Assembly (NCBI GenBank): GCA_946478775.1
Contig: CAMLDR010000001.1
Coordinates: forward strand, 20,352 to 84,351
Direction of reading: 5' to 3'
Length of the DNA stretch: 64,000 nt
Origin: an uncultured Flavobacteriales bacterium
GTDB lineage: Bacteria > Bacteroidota > Bacteroidia > Flavobacteriales > Crocinitomicaceae
Shown: positions 44,513-53,206 of the stretch, piece by piece
Layout: each line of letters begins with the position of its first letter
How positions within the stretch are numbered: position 1 is the first letter of the stretch
The notes under the pieces: model-generated
What the model saw: only the letters and a program-made list of their open reading frames with translations
Database searches by the model: none
Told to the model about the DNA's origin: nothing
Made by a program: the position numbers and the translations under genes

Positions 44513-45988
44513 TTAAACAACCTCTTCCAACTGCTTCAAATGCTGTTCCACCTGGTATTTATTGAAATTATCCCACTTGGGAGCCGTATTTGGTTTTTCA
44601 CCCAGCATATTGTCAATGCAGGTATTGTTGTCTTTGTATTGCTCATGCAGCACCGCGATGATCCGGAAGAAAAAGTCATCAAGTTTCACAATTGCTTCAA
44701 ACTCGGATTGGTGTGAAGAAAGGTTTAATAAATCCAATAACTCCTTCTTTTCTTCAGCAGTGATTTCTGTCTGATAGCCGTGTTTCAGCGATTTGAACAC
44801 GAGGTTATTCCAAACCAGGCTGTCGTGCCCCCATGGAACATTCGGGAGGTTTAAGGAATGCTCGCAAATGATGATAATCGCATGAAGCAGCTCTGGTAAA
44901 TAGCTTGCCGGGAATTCATCGAAGCTGCGGAACTCAAAACCACTTTGGTACATTTTTTCCTGGTTGAAATCTAACCCGATATCTGATAGCAATTCATAGC
45001 CAAAGCTTGATTCAACCTGGTCCCGCCACCAAATATTTTCTTCTTTTCCAAACTTTAAGAGTTTTCTGAATTCCTCTACCTGGTAGGTCAGAACCTTTCC
45101 TTTCGCCATGACTTTATTGAAGGTGCCAACTCCGGTGTAGCGGGACATCGCGTTTCTCATCGAGCCCAATGCGAATTTTTCTTCTAAGTGATGTTTTTCA
45201 CTAATTACACCCATAATATCCGGGCTGCCCAGTGTTGCTATAAAAAGCGGTTCGAACCACTGCAGCAGGTAAATCGCATTGGCATGTTTTGCCTCAAAAT
45301 CTGCGTAATCAACGATGCGGCTGTTTTCCGTCAGCGTGGGCAAAGTGAGGTGAAAATGGTAGGTTCCGTTATTGAACAAAACGATATTTTCCTGGTTCGA
45401 CATAAACATATTGAACCCGATGTTGTAATCCGGGAAACTCAATTTTCCGTCCAGGACTTTTGATTCGTTGAGTTTATCGATGAAGAGTTTTTTCGTAGCT
45501 GCCAGTTCATCACAGGAATCGGAGACTGTTCTGTTCTCAAAGTATTTGGTGACAAATTCAATGGAATCGCCGTCAAAGTTCACAGATCCCATCGGATTGG
45601 TTTTTTGCGTGAACATACTCCAAATATTGTGAGGCTGTGTTTCCAGGAAATTCTCTAAAATTGATTTTCCAAGGTATTCCGGATTATCGGCCGCCGGATT
45701 GGTAGATGCGATTGTTTTATGCTGGTAGTTTAAATCTATTTTATCCAGCGAATGACTATTGATCATTCTACTTACCCGGTAATTTTTGTCTTTATTAAAT
45801 CCGTTTTCCAATACAGATGCCAATACTCCTGATTTGTAGCATTTCCTGTAATCAATGCTGTAGCGTTCGTATCCAACTTTTTCCTGGATGAATGCACCGG
45901 AAACAATTAACGATTCTTCGAATTGCATATAGGTTTCGTTTTCTAATCCAATTCCCCAGTAGTATTTTTGTTTCTGATTTACTTTCAT
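44513..45988 (-). CDS. Glutamate-cysteine-ligase-like amidoligase
   Basis: 491 residues, no signal peptide. The signature of the GCS/amidoligase (COOH-NH2 ligase) superfamily is present in order: GLENE with Glu16 and Glu18 (E-x-E, metal/ATP), FDGDSIEFVT with Asp139, Glu144 and Thr147, TYHFHLTLP with His211 and His213, SMRNAMSR with Arg278, and GFEFRSFDEFP with Arg354. By family knowledge such enzymes join a carboxylate to an amine with ATP, making peptide or amide bonds on small molecules or proteins. The partner is unknown. Between its start and the 46202-46939 gene sits a repeat element; a 39-residue peptide gene follows 14 bases after its stop. Confidence 0.78.
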   Translation of the reverse strand: MKVNQKQKYYWGIGLENETYMQFEESLIVSGAFIQEKVGYERYSIDYRKCYKSGVLASVLENGFNKDKNYRVSRMINSHSLDKIDLNYQHKTIASTNPAADNPEYLGKSILENFLETQPHNIWSMFTQKTNPMGSVNFDGDSIEFVTKYFENRTVSDSCDELAATKKLFIDKLNESKVLDGKLSFPDYNIGFNMFMSNQENIVLFNNGTYHFHLTLPTLTENSRIVDYADFEAKHANAIYLLQWFEPLFIATLGSPDIMGVISEKHHLEEKFALGSMRNAMSRYTGVGTFNKVMAKGKVLTYQVEEFRKLLKFGKEENIWWRDQVESSFGYELLSDIGLDFNQEKMYQSGFEFRSFDEFPASYLPELLHAIIIICEHSLNLPNVPWGHDSLVWNNLVFKSLKHGYQTEITAEEKKELLDLLNLSSHQSEFEAIVKLDDFFFRIIAVLHEQYKDNNTCIDNMLGEKPNTAPKWDNFNKYQVEQHLKQLEEVV

Positions 45989-46052
45989 TTAATTTTCAAG
46001 TTTTTTACGAAGATCCCGGTGGATTTCTTTACCACTGATTCTCCGTTTTTAA

Positions 46053-46073
46053 AAGGCACCTACCTGATGCCTT
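46053..46073. repeat. Short inverted repeat in the amidoligase leader
   Basis: Arms AAGGCA and TGCCTT around a 9-base loop, with A/T runs, about 65-85 bases upstream of the amidoligase ATG. On the minus strand T's follow the stem, so it may be a weak terminator or attenuator between the two genes. Confidence 0.35.
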
Positions 46074-46105
46074 ATTTGTAGTATTATTTATATTCCGGTG
46101 CATCA

Positions 46106-46190
46106 AGCGAGACCGCCTGTCCCGTATACAAAGTTATTCGGGGGTAAGCTCGCTTTTTATCTGTGCAACTTGTCCCGATTTTTCGGGATC
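46106..46190 (+). repeat. Dispersed inverted-repeat element, family 2, long copy
   Basis: Same order of parts as the 36733-36815 copy: AGCGAGACCGCCTGTCCCG, TATACAAAGTTATTCGGGGG, closing AGCTCGCT, then TCTGTGCAACTTGTCCCGAT and TCGGGATC. It splits the amidoligase gene from the predicted peptidase gene, 11 bases before the latter's stop. Confidence 0.8.
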
Positions 46191-46201
46191 TACCGGAGAT
46201 T

Positions 46202-46939
46202 CTAATCATGGTAAAAGAACACATGAGAGGAATAGCGTTCATGGTTCCACCAGTCTTTTCGTGCTTTCGCAAAGTAGTTGTAATTCAATTTCCCGGCTTG
46301 CGACTGCAAAGGATAGATCACGACCCCGTTTTCGCGGTAAGCCTTTTTCATGGCGGTTTCAGGAACGATGGGAGCAATGTGCCCGGAAAGTCCTACAATC
46401 TTCCGTTTGGCGCAAATAATCCCCACACCGCCTTCTTCGTTCACTTTCCGTTGAATTTCATCCAGGTCTGTCATCCGTTTCCAGCCAAAGCTGGATCCCC
46501 ATTTTAGGAGCCAATCGTGAATGGCACTGGAGTAAATGCGGGCAACCGTTTGGTCAAAGACAGGAACAACTTCTTCTCCTGCGAGTATTTTTTCAAGTGA
46601 TTCGGCTGTCCACCAAACAGTAGGAATATACACTTGTGCGAAATAGCAAAAATCATAGGTGTAGACATTGCAATAAGTATCGTCAATGGTTCGCTGATAC
46701 CGCAGACTGTGCTTCACATCCAGTTTTTCAATGAGCTGTTCAATGCTTGCACGTTTGGTCTCGGCATTCGTCATATCGCGATAGGGAATACCCATGTCAC
46801 TGATAGGATGAGGTTTCGCCTGCTGGGAATCCAAACGCGATTCCGGGTCCGTTAATAAATGTGCGGGTTTTATTCGCGGATCCGGTATTGGATTATCGAC
46901 CGGTGCTAATCCTTTTTTTGTTGTAGTTTGTTCTTTCAT
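46202..46939 (-). CDS. Predicted papain-fold (NlpC/P60- or CHAP-like) peptidase
   Basis: 245 residues, no signal peptide. The first ~60 residues are Pro-rich and look disordered. A predicted cysteine-peptidase core follows: DDTYCNVYTYD with candidate nucleophile Cys90, an alpha segment through TVARIYSSAIHDWLLKWG, GWKRMTD, IICAKRK and GLSGHIAPIVPE with candidate His187 and a following strand, then LQSQAG and a Trp-rich end (WWNHERYSSHVFFYH). The Cys-Asn...Gly-His order fits papain-like folds but no exact family is recognised. It is the first gene before the amidoligase and peptide genes on the same strand. Confidence 0.6.
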   Translation of the reverse strand: MKEQTTTKKGLAPVDNPIPDPRIKPAHLLTDPESRLDSQQAKPHPISDMGIPYRDMTNAETKRASIEQLIEKLDVKHSLRYQRTIDDTYCNVYTYDFCYFAQVYIPTVWWTAESLEKILAGEEVVPVFDQTVARIYSSAIHDWLLKWGSSFGWKRMTDLDEIQRKVNEEGGVGIICAKRKIVGLSGHIAPIVPETAMKKAYRENGVVIYPLQSQAGKLNYNYFAKARKDWWNHERYSSHVFFYHD

Positions 46940-47076
46940 TTTGAACGTTTTGATTTACGTGCAATGATTGCATCCGCAGCAGCGGATTGGTAAAGTTAAG
47001 ATTTATAGTGAAATGGTCATTAAGGGAGGAGTGTCAAGATTTCAAAGTCTACAGAATGGCTACTAGAAAAGTAGAG

Positions 47077-48639
47077 CTATTTGAAATAGATGTAATCAAT
47101 TTTTAGCTTGTTGGAATCTATAAATTTCGTTTCCTTTGATTTAACAATAATAGCCACTGAATATCCTTTTTGATGGGCTTTTCGGACTTGATCTTCAGAG
47201 GGGAGAAATGGATAAGCGATTTCGTTGTTGAAAAACATCCAGGAAATGTGTGCATCAGGGAAAAAATCCACTCCAAAAACAATACGTTTTGTGGATGAAG
47301 CTTCATTTTTTTTTATAAAATGATACCCTTTAAAGAGATTGTTTTCATCTAAGTTTTCCCGGTCTTTTTGGTAAAAAGCATAGTGAGTTAATGTTGGTAC
47401 GGGTTCTATAAACCAATTGATCAGTAATAGGGATAGTACAAATGCAATTGCACCCTGAATTTGTCGTTGCTTGATTAAACCTGCAACTTCAGTTATTCCA
47501 AAAGCAATAATCAAGGTAATAAAACCAAATACCGGAAGTGTAAAGGAAGGCATCTTTGTGTTCACTAATGCGAAAAAGGTATAAAGGACAATAATAACCG
47601 ATAGTATAAATACTTTATTCCATTTCGTTACTTTTTTGGAAATAATAAGGAATCCCAGGCTGATTAAAAAGATAATACTAAAATCAAAAGTATTGAAGTA
47701 AATATCACCAAGTCGATTGAAGTGGTAAAATGTATCTCCTGAATGATTTTCGATCACTCGTGAAACATGCAGCGAATTATAAGTCATTTCACGTTTGAAT
47801 TCAACGGGAAAACGAAAGTAAGTATAGAATTGCCAGGGAATGAAAATTAAGAATGTTACTCCGAAAGCAATAGCCATTGGTTTTATTTGCTGCCAAAAAA
47901 AACCTTTCTTTAGTTCAGGGATAACCACCATTCCCCATCCTGCAAATACGAGTAAACCGACCAACCATTTAGTTAGAACAGCACACCCTGCAAAAATTCC
48001 AATCCAGTAAATCCATTTCTTGTTGCATGTTTGTCTCCATTCAAACCAAGCCCAAAATGAAAGTGTTATATAACATAGAAAAATAAAATCGTTATGATCC
48101 GTCCCAATTCTACCGGAAATTAATCCTAGCAAGTAAGCAGAGTGCATTGTCATCAGTGAAGCGATAAATCCCGTTCTCTTGTTAAAGACAATAGTGCCTA
48201 TTTTGAAAATGGTGATAACAAGGATTCCATGAAAAAGAACGGATGGCAGACGTACGGCAAAGGAATTGAGTCCAAAAAACTTAATAGAGCAAGCTATTTG
48301 CCAGGTAAAAAGTGGTTGTTTGTGAAGCCAAATGGTTCCGTCTGTCCAACTTTTTTGTTCCGTATCAATAGGGTTTGATGGAATTAGTTTGGATGTAAAC
48401 GGATTTTCAGCAACATTTTTACCAACCAAGGCATGGAACTGTTCATCCCAGGGAAAAAGATGCGGTGAAAACAAGGCAAAGGCAGCGGCAATCGAAACTG
48501 CTGCGAAAAAAAGAGAATATGGAAGTAATGAGGGTTTTTTGAAGTAAGTAAAAAGAGTCGCTGCCAGAAAGATGCTCCAAATAATTAATAAGAACTGTGA
48601 CCTGTTATCGATATTACTCAGTACATCATTTAATGTCAT
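47077..48639 (-). CDS. Glycosyltransferase family 39-like (PMT/ArnT-type) membrane protein
   Basis: 520 residues with about ten to twelve membrane helices. The first periplasmic loop carries PWDEQFHALVGKNVAENPF, the acidic motif of GT39-type (Asp-Glu) enzymes, then LHKQPLFTWQ and FAVRLPSVLFHGI, both typical of the family. These enzymes move sugars from polyprenyl-phosphate carriers to proteins or lipid A. Acceptor unknown. The coding region is visibly A/T-rich compared with housekeeping genes in the window, as is the LRR gene beyond. Monocistronic. Confidence 0.82.
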   Translation of the reverse strand: MTLNDVLSNIDNRSQFLLIIWSIFLAATLFTYFKKPSLLPYSLFFAAVSIAAAFALFSPHLFPWDEQFHALVGKNVAENPFTSKLIPSNPIDTEQKSWTDGTIWLHKQPLFTWQIACSIKFFGLNSFAVRLPSVLFHGILVITIFKIGTIVFNKRTGFIASLMTMHSAYLLGLISGRIGTDHNDFIFLCYITLSFWAWFEWRQTCNKKWIYWIGIFAGCAVLTKWLVGLLVFAGWGMVVIPELKKGFFWQQIKPMAIAFGVTFLIFIPWQFYTYFRFPVEFKREMTYNSLHVSRVIENHSGDTFYHFNRLGDIYFNTFDFSIIFLISLGFLIISKKVTKWNKVFILSVIIVLYTFFALVNTKMPSFTLPVFGFITLIIAFGITEVAGLIKQRQIQGAIAFVLSLLLINWFIEPVPTLTHYAFYQKDRENLDENNLFKGYHFIKKNEASSTKRIVFGVDFFPDAHISWMFFNNEIAYPFLPSEDQVRKAHQKGYSVAIIVKSKETKFIDSNKLKIDYIYFK

Positions 48640-48762
48640 TCAGATAAAAGGATTAAAGCTTCCTGATTTAAAAATACTAAAAAAAAAATTTCAATGTAGG
48701 CTTCCGTTTTGATTTTACCGGCAAGGAAGCCGCTCGCACAGAGGGTGTCATATTCGGGTGGA

Positions 48763-48803
48763 ATCAATTTCCAAAACGGCTGATCACCAGTTGGCATGAT
48801 TTT
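48763..48803 (+). repeat. Dispersed non-coding repeat, family 4
   Basis: Contains ATTTCCAAAACGGC, TGATCACCAG and GGCATGATTTT. The same string with a few changes and a three-base gap is at 54576-54613. An arm pair GGCTTCC (48699-48705) / GGAAGCC (48725-48731) lies just upstream. Confidence 0.6.
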
Positions 48804-48841
48804 CTAAGTCTTCTCCAAACCTTGTTTAATTTATCTGTCAC

Positions 48842-49537
48842 TCACATCGAACTAAACTGTATGTTACATGATGGAAGTAATTTTTTTAAGCGCAATTTTT
48901 CTTCATTTGTTATAATTGGATCTTCATATATGAAAGATTCCAGGTTAACCAATTTGGAAATGGATTCAGGGAATTTTGTAATAGCGTTGTCACTTAAATA
49001 GATGAATTCAAGGTTGATCAGATTACCAATGGAATATGGAAGTTTTGTTATTTCGTTTTCAGCAAATTCCAGATATACAAGATTGGTTAATTTACCTATA
49101 GAATCAGGCAACTGTGTTAATTGATTCTGGTTTAAGTAAAGTTCTTCCAGTTGCGTGAGTTCTAAAATAGAATTTGGTAATTTTGTTAGCCTGTTTTCGT
49201 CTAAACCTAAATATTTCAGATTTTTTAGCGAGCCAATGCAACCCGGCATTTCGGTTAATAAGTTTCCATCTAATCCAAGGTCCTCCAGTTGGGTAAGTTT
49301 GCAAATTGACTTAGGCAAGAATGTCAATTTATTATCCTCAAGGAGTAAAGATTTCAAATTGACCATTCCACCTATTGCTTCAGGGAGAGAGTCCAGATCT
49401 TGTCCGACTAAATCAAGACTGGTTATTTCCCGGGGATGTTTAAGTGCATAGCTTAATGATTTGCATACACTATCCTTTTGAGCAGATAAGTTGAAGGAGA
49501 ATCCTATTGCAATTAGTATTATTAAATATTGGTTCAT
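48842..49537 (-). CDS. Leucine-rich-repeat protein, secreted
   Basis: 231 residues; signal peptide MNQYLIILIAIGFSFNLSAQ. About seven LRR units of 23 residues with the LxxLxLxxNxLTxLPxSIxxL pattern (LKSLLLEDNKLTFLP, LEDLGLDGNLLTEMP, LEELYLNQNQLTQLP). LRRs form curved binding surfaces for proteins. Located in the periplasm or outside the cell. Partner unknown. Monocistronic; A/T-rich. Confidence 0.88.
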   Translation of the reverse strand: MNQYLIILIAIGFSFNLSAQKDSVCKSLSYALKHPREITSLDLVGQDLDSLPEAIGGMVNLKSLLLEDNKLTFLPKSICKLTQLEDLGLDGNLLTEMPGCIGSLKNLKYLGLDENRLTKLPNSILELTQLEELYLNQNQLTQLPDSIGKLTNLVYLEFAENEITKLPYSIGNLINLEFIYLSDNAITKFPESISKLVNLESFIYEDPIITNEEKLRLKKLLPSCNIQFSSM

Positions 49538-49592
49538 ACTGTTCTTAATTATCGATCCGAGTGTTGCGGTTGTGTCTAACTAGTGCTGATTA

Positions 49593-50183
49593 TCACAACA
49601 TCGTCAAGAATATCACCAGCAAGGTTCCGGGAAATACAAAGACCAGTGAGGTAACGCGGGCAAAGTTGAACCAGGGGCTTTGTCGTTTAAAAATAAAGGT
49701 GAGCAGGGGAATCAGCAAGAAAATCTGGAATAAAGGAAACCAATTAAAGACAGACCGCTGCCTCATTTCTTCGTGCCGGCTTATTCCGCCCCAATCGGAT
49801 TTGACCAGGAAGTTTAATTTCTTTCCCGTTCGAAAAACAGGAGAATAGGTCATGGAAAGGGTGTTTTCCACCCGGTCACCCCAGTCTGCCAATGTTGGAG
49901 TGAATTGATAGCCTTCCACATCCAATACTTTGTGCCAGGTGTATTCCCAGTTCCGATCCAGTTTCCAGGATTTTTCCGATAATTTTTTTGTTGGACCATC
50001 CACGAAATACTCGAATATGGAAATCAATAATATCAGGGTACAGAAACCAACCACTCCTTTAAAGAGAAGCCATTGCGCCCCGGAGGTAATCCGCTCGTAA
50101 AATTCTTTGTCCTCGCGTGCTTCTTTTTCTCTTTGCTGACGCACTTTTTCTGCTGCAATGCGCATGGATTCTTGTCGGTCCAT
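49593..50183 (-). CDS. Membrane protein of unknown function
   Basis: 196 residues. A charged N-terminal helix (ESMRIAAEKVRQQREKEARE) precedes a membrane segment (LLFKGVVGFCTLILLISIF), a ~60-residue domain, and two C-terminal helices (FQIFLLIPLLTFIF, LVFVFPGTLLVIFLTML). No family recognised. Alone between an LRR gene and the cytochrome c gene. Confidence 0.7.
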   Translation of the reverse strand: MDRQESMRIAAEKVRQQREKEAREDKEFYERITSGAQWLLFKGVVGFCTLILLISIFEYFVDGPTKKLSEKSWKLDRNWEYTWHKVLDVEGYQFTPTLADWGDRVENTLSMTYSPVFRTGKKLNFLVKSDWGGISRHEEMRQRSVFNWFPLFQIFLLIPLLTFIFKRQSPWFNFARVTSLVFVFPGTLLVIFLTML

Positions 50184-50295
50184 ATTTTTGGCTATTAAGT
50201 TGGTGTTGACTGCAATATTACTGTTTTTTCTTCGAATTCATTCCTGCTTCGAAGCAAGATTTATATCTGAATGGTTAGTATGCAGAGTTGCAACT

Positions 50296-50691
50296 TTACA
50301 AGGTCTTCAGGTAATCCAACAGGTCTTTTTTGTCGGGATCACTCATTTTCCAGATGACTCCAATGTTTGCTTTTTGTCCGTTACTTTTTAAATCGTGATC
50401 GAGAAAACGGAAAAACAGACTGTCGGTGTAGGGTATGGGATAGTTGTTCGGATTTGACAAATAACTAAATCGGACAGAGACGCCATTCATTCGATCTCCC
50501 TTTTTTCCATGGCAGACTTTGCAATTGGTTGCCAGTTTAATCCGGGAGGCGGTTTTATCCAATAATTGTTCCCCTTGCAGATTTTTCCCTGTTTGATAGA
50601 TGGCTTCTCCGTTCGACAGGAAAAGTTGTTTGCTGCAGGAAAAAAACAGCATGACCGCGAAACTGAACAAATAGATGTTGTTGGTTTTCAT
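50296..50691 (-). CDS. Small c-type cytochrome lipoprotein
   Basis: 131 residues; lipobox FFSC with Cys19. The heme motif CKVCH is at Cys57-Cys60-His61 and a likely sixth ligand Met116 in WKMSDPDKKDLLDYL, the common C-terminal pattern of class I cytochromes c. Anchored at a membrane face, it would carry electrons. Its redox partner is not visible. The gene is six bases from a DUF1772 gene, in the same direction. Confidence 0.85.
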   Translation of the reverse strand: MKTNNIYLFSFAVMLFFSCSKQLFLSNGEAIYQTGKNLQGEQLLDKTASRIKLATNCKVCHGKKGDRMNGVSVRFSYLSNPNNYPIPYTDSLFFRFLDHDLKSNGQKANIGVIWKMSDPDKKDLLDYLKTL

Positions 50692-50696
50692 AGAAT

Positions 50697-51206
50697 CTAT
50701 TTTTGTTTTAGTAAAGACAAAATGGTCAGTCCAAATGCAGCAATAGCCGCCACTGTTCTGATTCTGTGCCAGGTATTCCAGGAATGTTCAAAGGTTTTTC
50801 TCATCACCGAAATTTCGCTTTCTGTGGCGGTTGAGATTTGAAAGTTTGCCAGCTGTTCATTCAATGGAATGTTACAGCATACGGTTACGCCAAAAACTCC
50901 GATGAAGTAAACCAATGAGGCTGACAGCAAGAGATAGAATGTTGCTCCATGGCGAAAACTGAACCAGCTCGCAACCGGAAGTACCAGCAAACTGCCCATA
51001 AAACTTAGAAAGAAGTAAGGGTTTTGAATGGTTTTGTTGATGGATTGGAAAGCGTGCAGGTATGCATCATTTTGTAAATGCCCCAATCCTTTAATGACTG
51101 AACAATCATAGCCATAAAATAAACCAGCTAAAAGGCCTGTGAGAAGTATTGCTGCGATTTGAAGAAGCTGTGTTATCGTTCCTGTGTTTTCCATATTGCT
51201 CATCAT
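50697..51206 (-). CDS. DUF1772 (anthrone-oxygenase-like) membrane protein
   Basis: The ATG at 51206 is preferred to a TTG at 51230. 169 residues with four membrane helices: LLQIAAILLTGLLAGLFYGY, PYFFLSFMGSLLVLPVAS, FYLLLSASLVYFIGVFGV and VAAIAAFGLTILSLL. CCNIPLNEQLANF fits DUF1772, and the anthrone-oxygenase-like label is only a family name. Sits between AraC-type regulator and cytochrome genes in the same direction, so one unit is likely. Confidence 0.78.
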   Translation of the reverse strand: MMSNMENTGTITQLLQIAAILLTGLLAGLFYGYDCSVIKGLGHLQNDAYLHAFQSINKTIQNPYFFLSFMGSLLVLPVASWFSFRHGATFYLLLSASLVYFIGVFGVTVCCNIPLNEQLANFQISTATESEISVMRKTFEHSWNTWHRIRTVAAIAAFGLTILSLLKQK

Positions 51207-51275
51207 TTTACGATTAAATGTATGAGACAAAATTAGGGCTGCACTACCCCCGGAAATAGAACAAAACCGACAAAA

Positions 51276-52055
51276 TCAGTTGGCGGATTTAAAAGCTAAG
51301 GGTGTTTTTCCGGTAAATGCTTTGAAGACTTTGATGAAGTGAGATTGGTCCGCAAATCCATTGGCATAGACAATGTCGGTTAGCTTGGTGTAGTCTTTCA
51401 CCGTGAGTTGTTCGAGTGATCTCTGGAATTGGATCATTTTGGAAAATTGCTTGGCAGTGACACCAACGGAACGGGAAAATCTTCTTTCAAACGTTCTTTC
51501 CGTTAAATGAAGTTCAGTGTAAAGGTCGCTGATGAGTACCTGCCCTTTTTCACGGATGATTTTTTGAATGGCAAGCCCAATTTCCAGGTCCAGTTCTGCT
51601 TGTTTATGGATAAAGAGTGAGTGGAGTAACTGGGAAATGAGTTCCGTTCTTTTTCCAAGGTCCGGGGTTCGATTTAACTGCCTGAGTAAATCAGTTCCCA
51701 GATTATTGGCCAGTTGGTCCAGGTTGTAGCAGTTATCGTTCAGGTCCTGGGGTTCCACGTTGAAAAAACTTTTCAATACGAACGGATACAATTGAAAGAC
51801 GATGAGCTTGTAAGATCCGGTCATGACCAGCTCAATGGGTTTGATGGTTTGCCCGTATAAAAATAAGGGGGGCATGAGCTTATTGTGTGGATTTACCAAC
51901 AATCCGTTAGCTGTTTCCTGAAAGATCAGACCTGGATAACCATCTGCAAAAAAGGGAAGAATTGTTTTTAAATCCTTTTCGGTTTCTTCGAAAACCAGGA
52001 TATTCTTTACAAATAAAGCAATGGATTTATCCGGATTGATCGTTTCGAAGTTCAT
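51276..52055 (-). CDS. AraC-family transcriptional regulator
   Basis: 259 residues. N-terminal DUF6597-like sensor domain (residues ~1-115; FFADGYPGLIFQET, MTGSYKLIVFQLYPF). C-terminal AraC DNA-binding domain with two helix-turn-helices: VLISDLYTELHLTERTFERR and YTKLTDIVYANGFADQSHFI, ending FTGKTPLAFK. A local regulator, likely of the flanking oxidoreductase and DUF1772 genes; that link is inferred from position. Effector unknown. Confidence 0.9.
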   Translation of the reverse strand: MNFETINPDKSIALFVKNILVFEETEKDLKTILPFFADGYPGLIFQETANGLLVNPHNKLMPPLFLYGQTIKPIELVMTGSYKLIVFQLYPFVLKSFFNVEPQDLNDNCYNLDQLANNLGTDLLRQLNRTPDLGKRTELISQLLHSLFIHKQAELDLEIGLAIQKIIREKGQVLISDLYTELHLTERTFERRFSRSVGVTAKQFSKMIQFQRSLEQLTVKDYTKLTDIVYANGFADQSHFIKVFKAFTGKTPLAFKSAN

Positions 52056-52096
52056 TTTTTAGTCTTGTAAAAGGCTGTACTGTGTTCGTTCATTCC

Positions 52097-53068
52097 TTAC
52101 AAATCTACCACTTCATCCCTGTCTTCCCAAATCATCGCCACTTTCCCCCGTGTCCGCATGGCTTCTATGTAGCTTATTGCCTGCGGAAGTTCCTGGTAAG
52201 GATAGGTCTTCTCGATATGGACTTTGATTTCTCCCGATTGAACCAGAGCAGCTAAGGTGTCTAAGTCTTTCGCATTGGCTTCGGCCGTGAACTGGGTTAG
52301 CGGAAACTTGCTGAACCTTTTTTTCAGCATGACCGCCATCATGTGCCCCATCGTGGTGAAGCCCACCATGACCCCGCGCCGGCCCATTCGTTTATAATCG
52401 CTTAAAGACAAGTTTCCATTGATATCCACCACCAAATCGTATGTTCCGGTGTGCCGATGAATGTTTTCTTTGTCGTAAGCTATGATTTTGTCTGCTCCCA
52501 ATGATCGCACAAAATCTTCATTTCTACCCGAGCAGACAGCGGTTACATTTGTTCCGTAAGCCTTGGCGATTTGAACGGCAAAATGTCCCACACCTCCTGA
52601 TGCGCCATTGATCAGCACGTTTTCACCTTTTTTCAGTTGTCCGTGAGTGGTAAGCGCCTGCAAAGCAGTGAGTCCGGCGATAGGAACGCATGCCATTTCC
52701 GAAAAGGCCGTTCCTTCAGGCATTTTGGCACAAATTTTTTCATCCACGCCCGCATATTCTGCAAAAACGCCACCTCCAAGTGATTCACCAAATACTTGGT
52801 CGCCAACCTTTAACCGGCTTACATTCTTTCCCGTTTCCACCACGATTCCGGAAAAATCAGCTCCCGGGATTTTATCCTTGGGTTTGAACAAGCCGAAAAC
52901 GAAGCGGGAGAAGAACGGTTTTCCGCGTATAATGTGCCAATCAGCCGGGTTGGCCGAATTTGCCATCACTTTGATCAGCACCTGGTTGTCTTTCAAAGTA
53001 GGTTTTTCAACTTCCTCTAAGCGAAGGACTTCAGGTCCTCCGTATTTGGTTTTGGTGTATGCTTTCAT
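52097..53068 (-). CDS. Zinc-independent MDR-family NAD(P)H quinone-type oxidoreductase
   Basis: 323 residues of the medium-chain dehydrogenase fold. GADFSGIVVETG, VGDQVFGE, VLINGASGGVGHFAVQIAK (Rossmann motif), and DYKRMGRRGVMVGF are present. The catalytic zinc ligands of alcohol dehydrogenases are absent, as in quinone oxidoreductases. It reduces enones or quinones with NADPH. Substrate unknown. Situated 41 bases upstream of the AraC gene on the same strand. Confidence 0.9.
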   Translation of the reverse strand: MKAYTKTKYGGPEVLRLEEVEKPTLKDNQVLIKVMANSANPADWHIIRGKPFFSRFVFGLFKPKDKIPGADFSGIVVETGKNVSRLKVGDQVFGESLGGGVFAEYAGVDEKICAKMPEGTAFSEMACVPIAGLTALQALTTHGQLKKGENVLINGASGGVGHFAVQIAKAYGTNVTAVCSGRNEDFVRSLGADKIIAYDKENIHRHTGTYDLVVDINGNLSLSDYKRMGRRGVMVGFTTMGHMMAVMLKKRFSKFPLTQFTAEANAKDLDTLAALVQSGEIKVHIEKTYPYQELPQAISYIEAMRTRGKVAMIWEDRDEVVDL

Positions 53069-53206
53069 GGAATGTTCCGGAATAGTTATTATGAAGCGAA
53101 ATTAGCAGATTTTGTCCTGTGGGTGTTTTCTGTTGTGAGGAAAGAGCGGATAATCGTGCCGGGCGGTCGTTAGTTGGTTTTAATAGGCTGTTGTACATAG
53201 GTTTCA

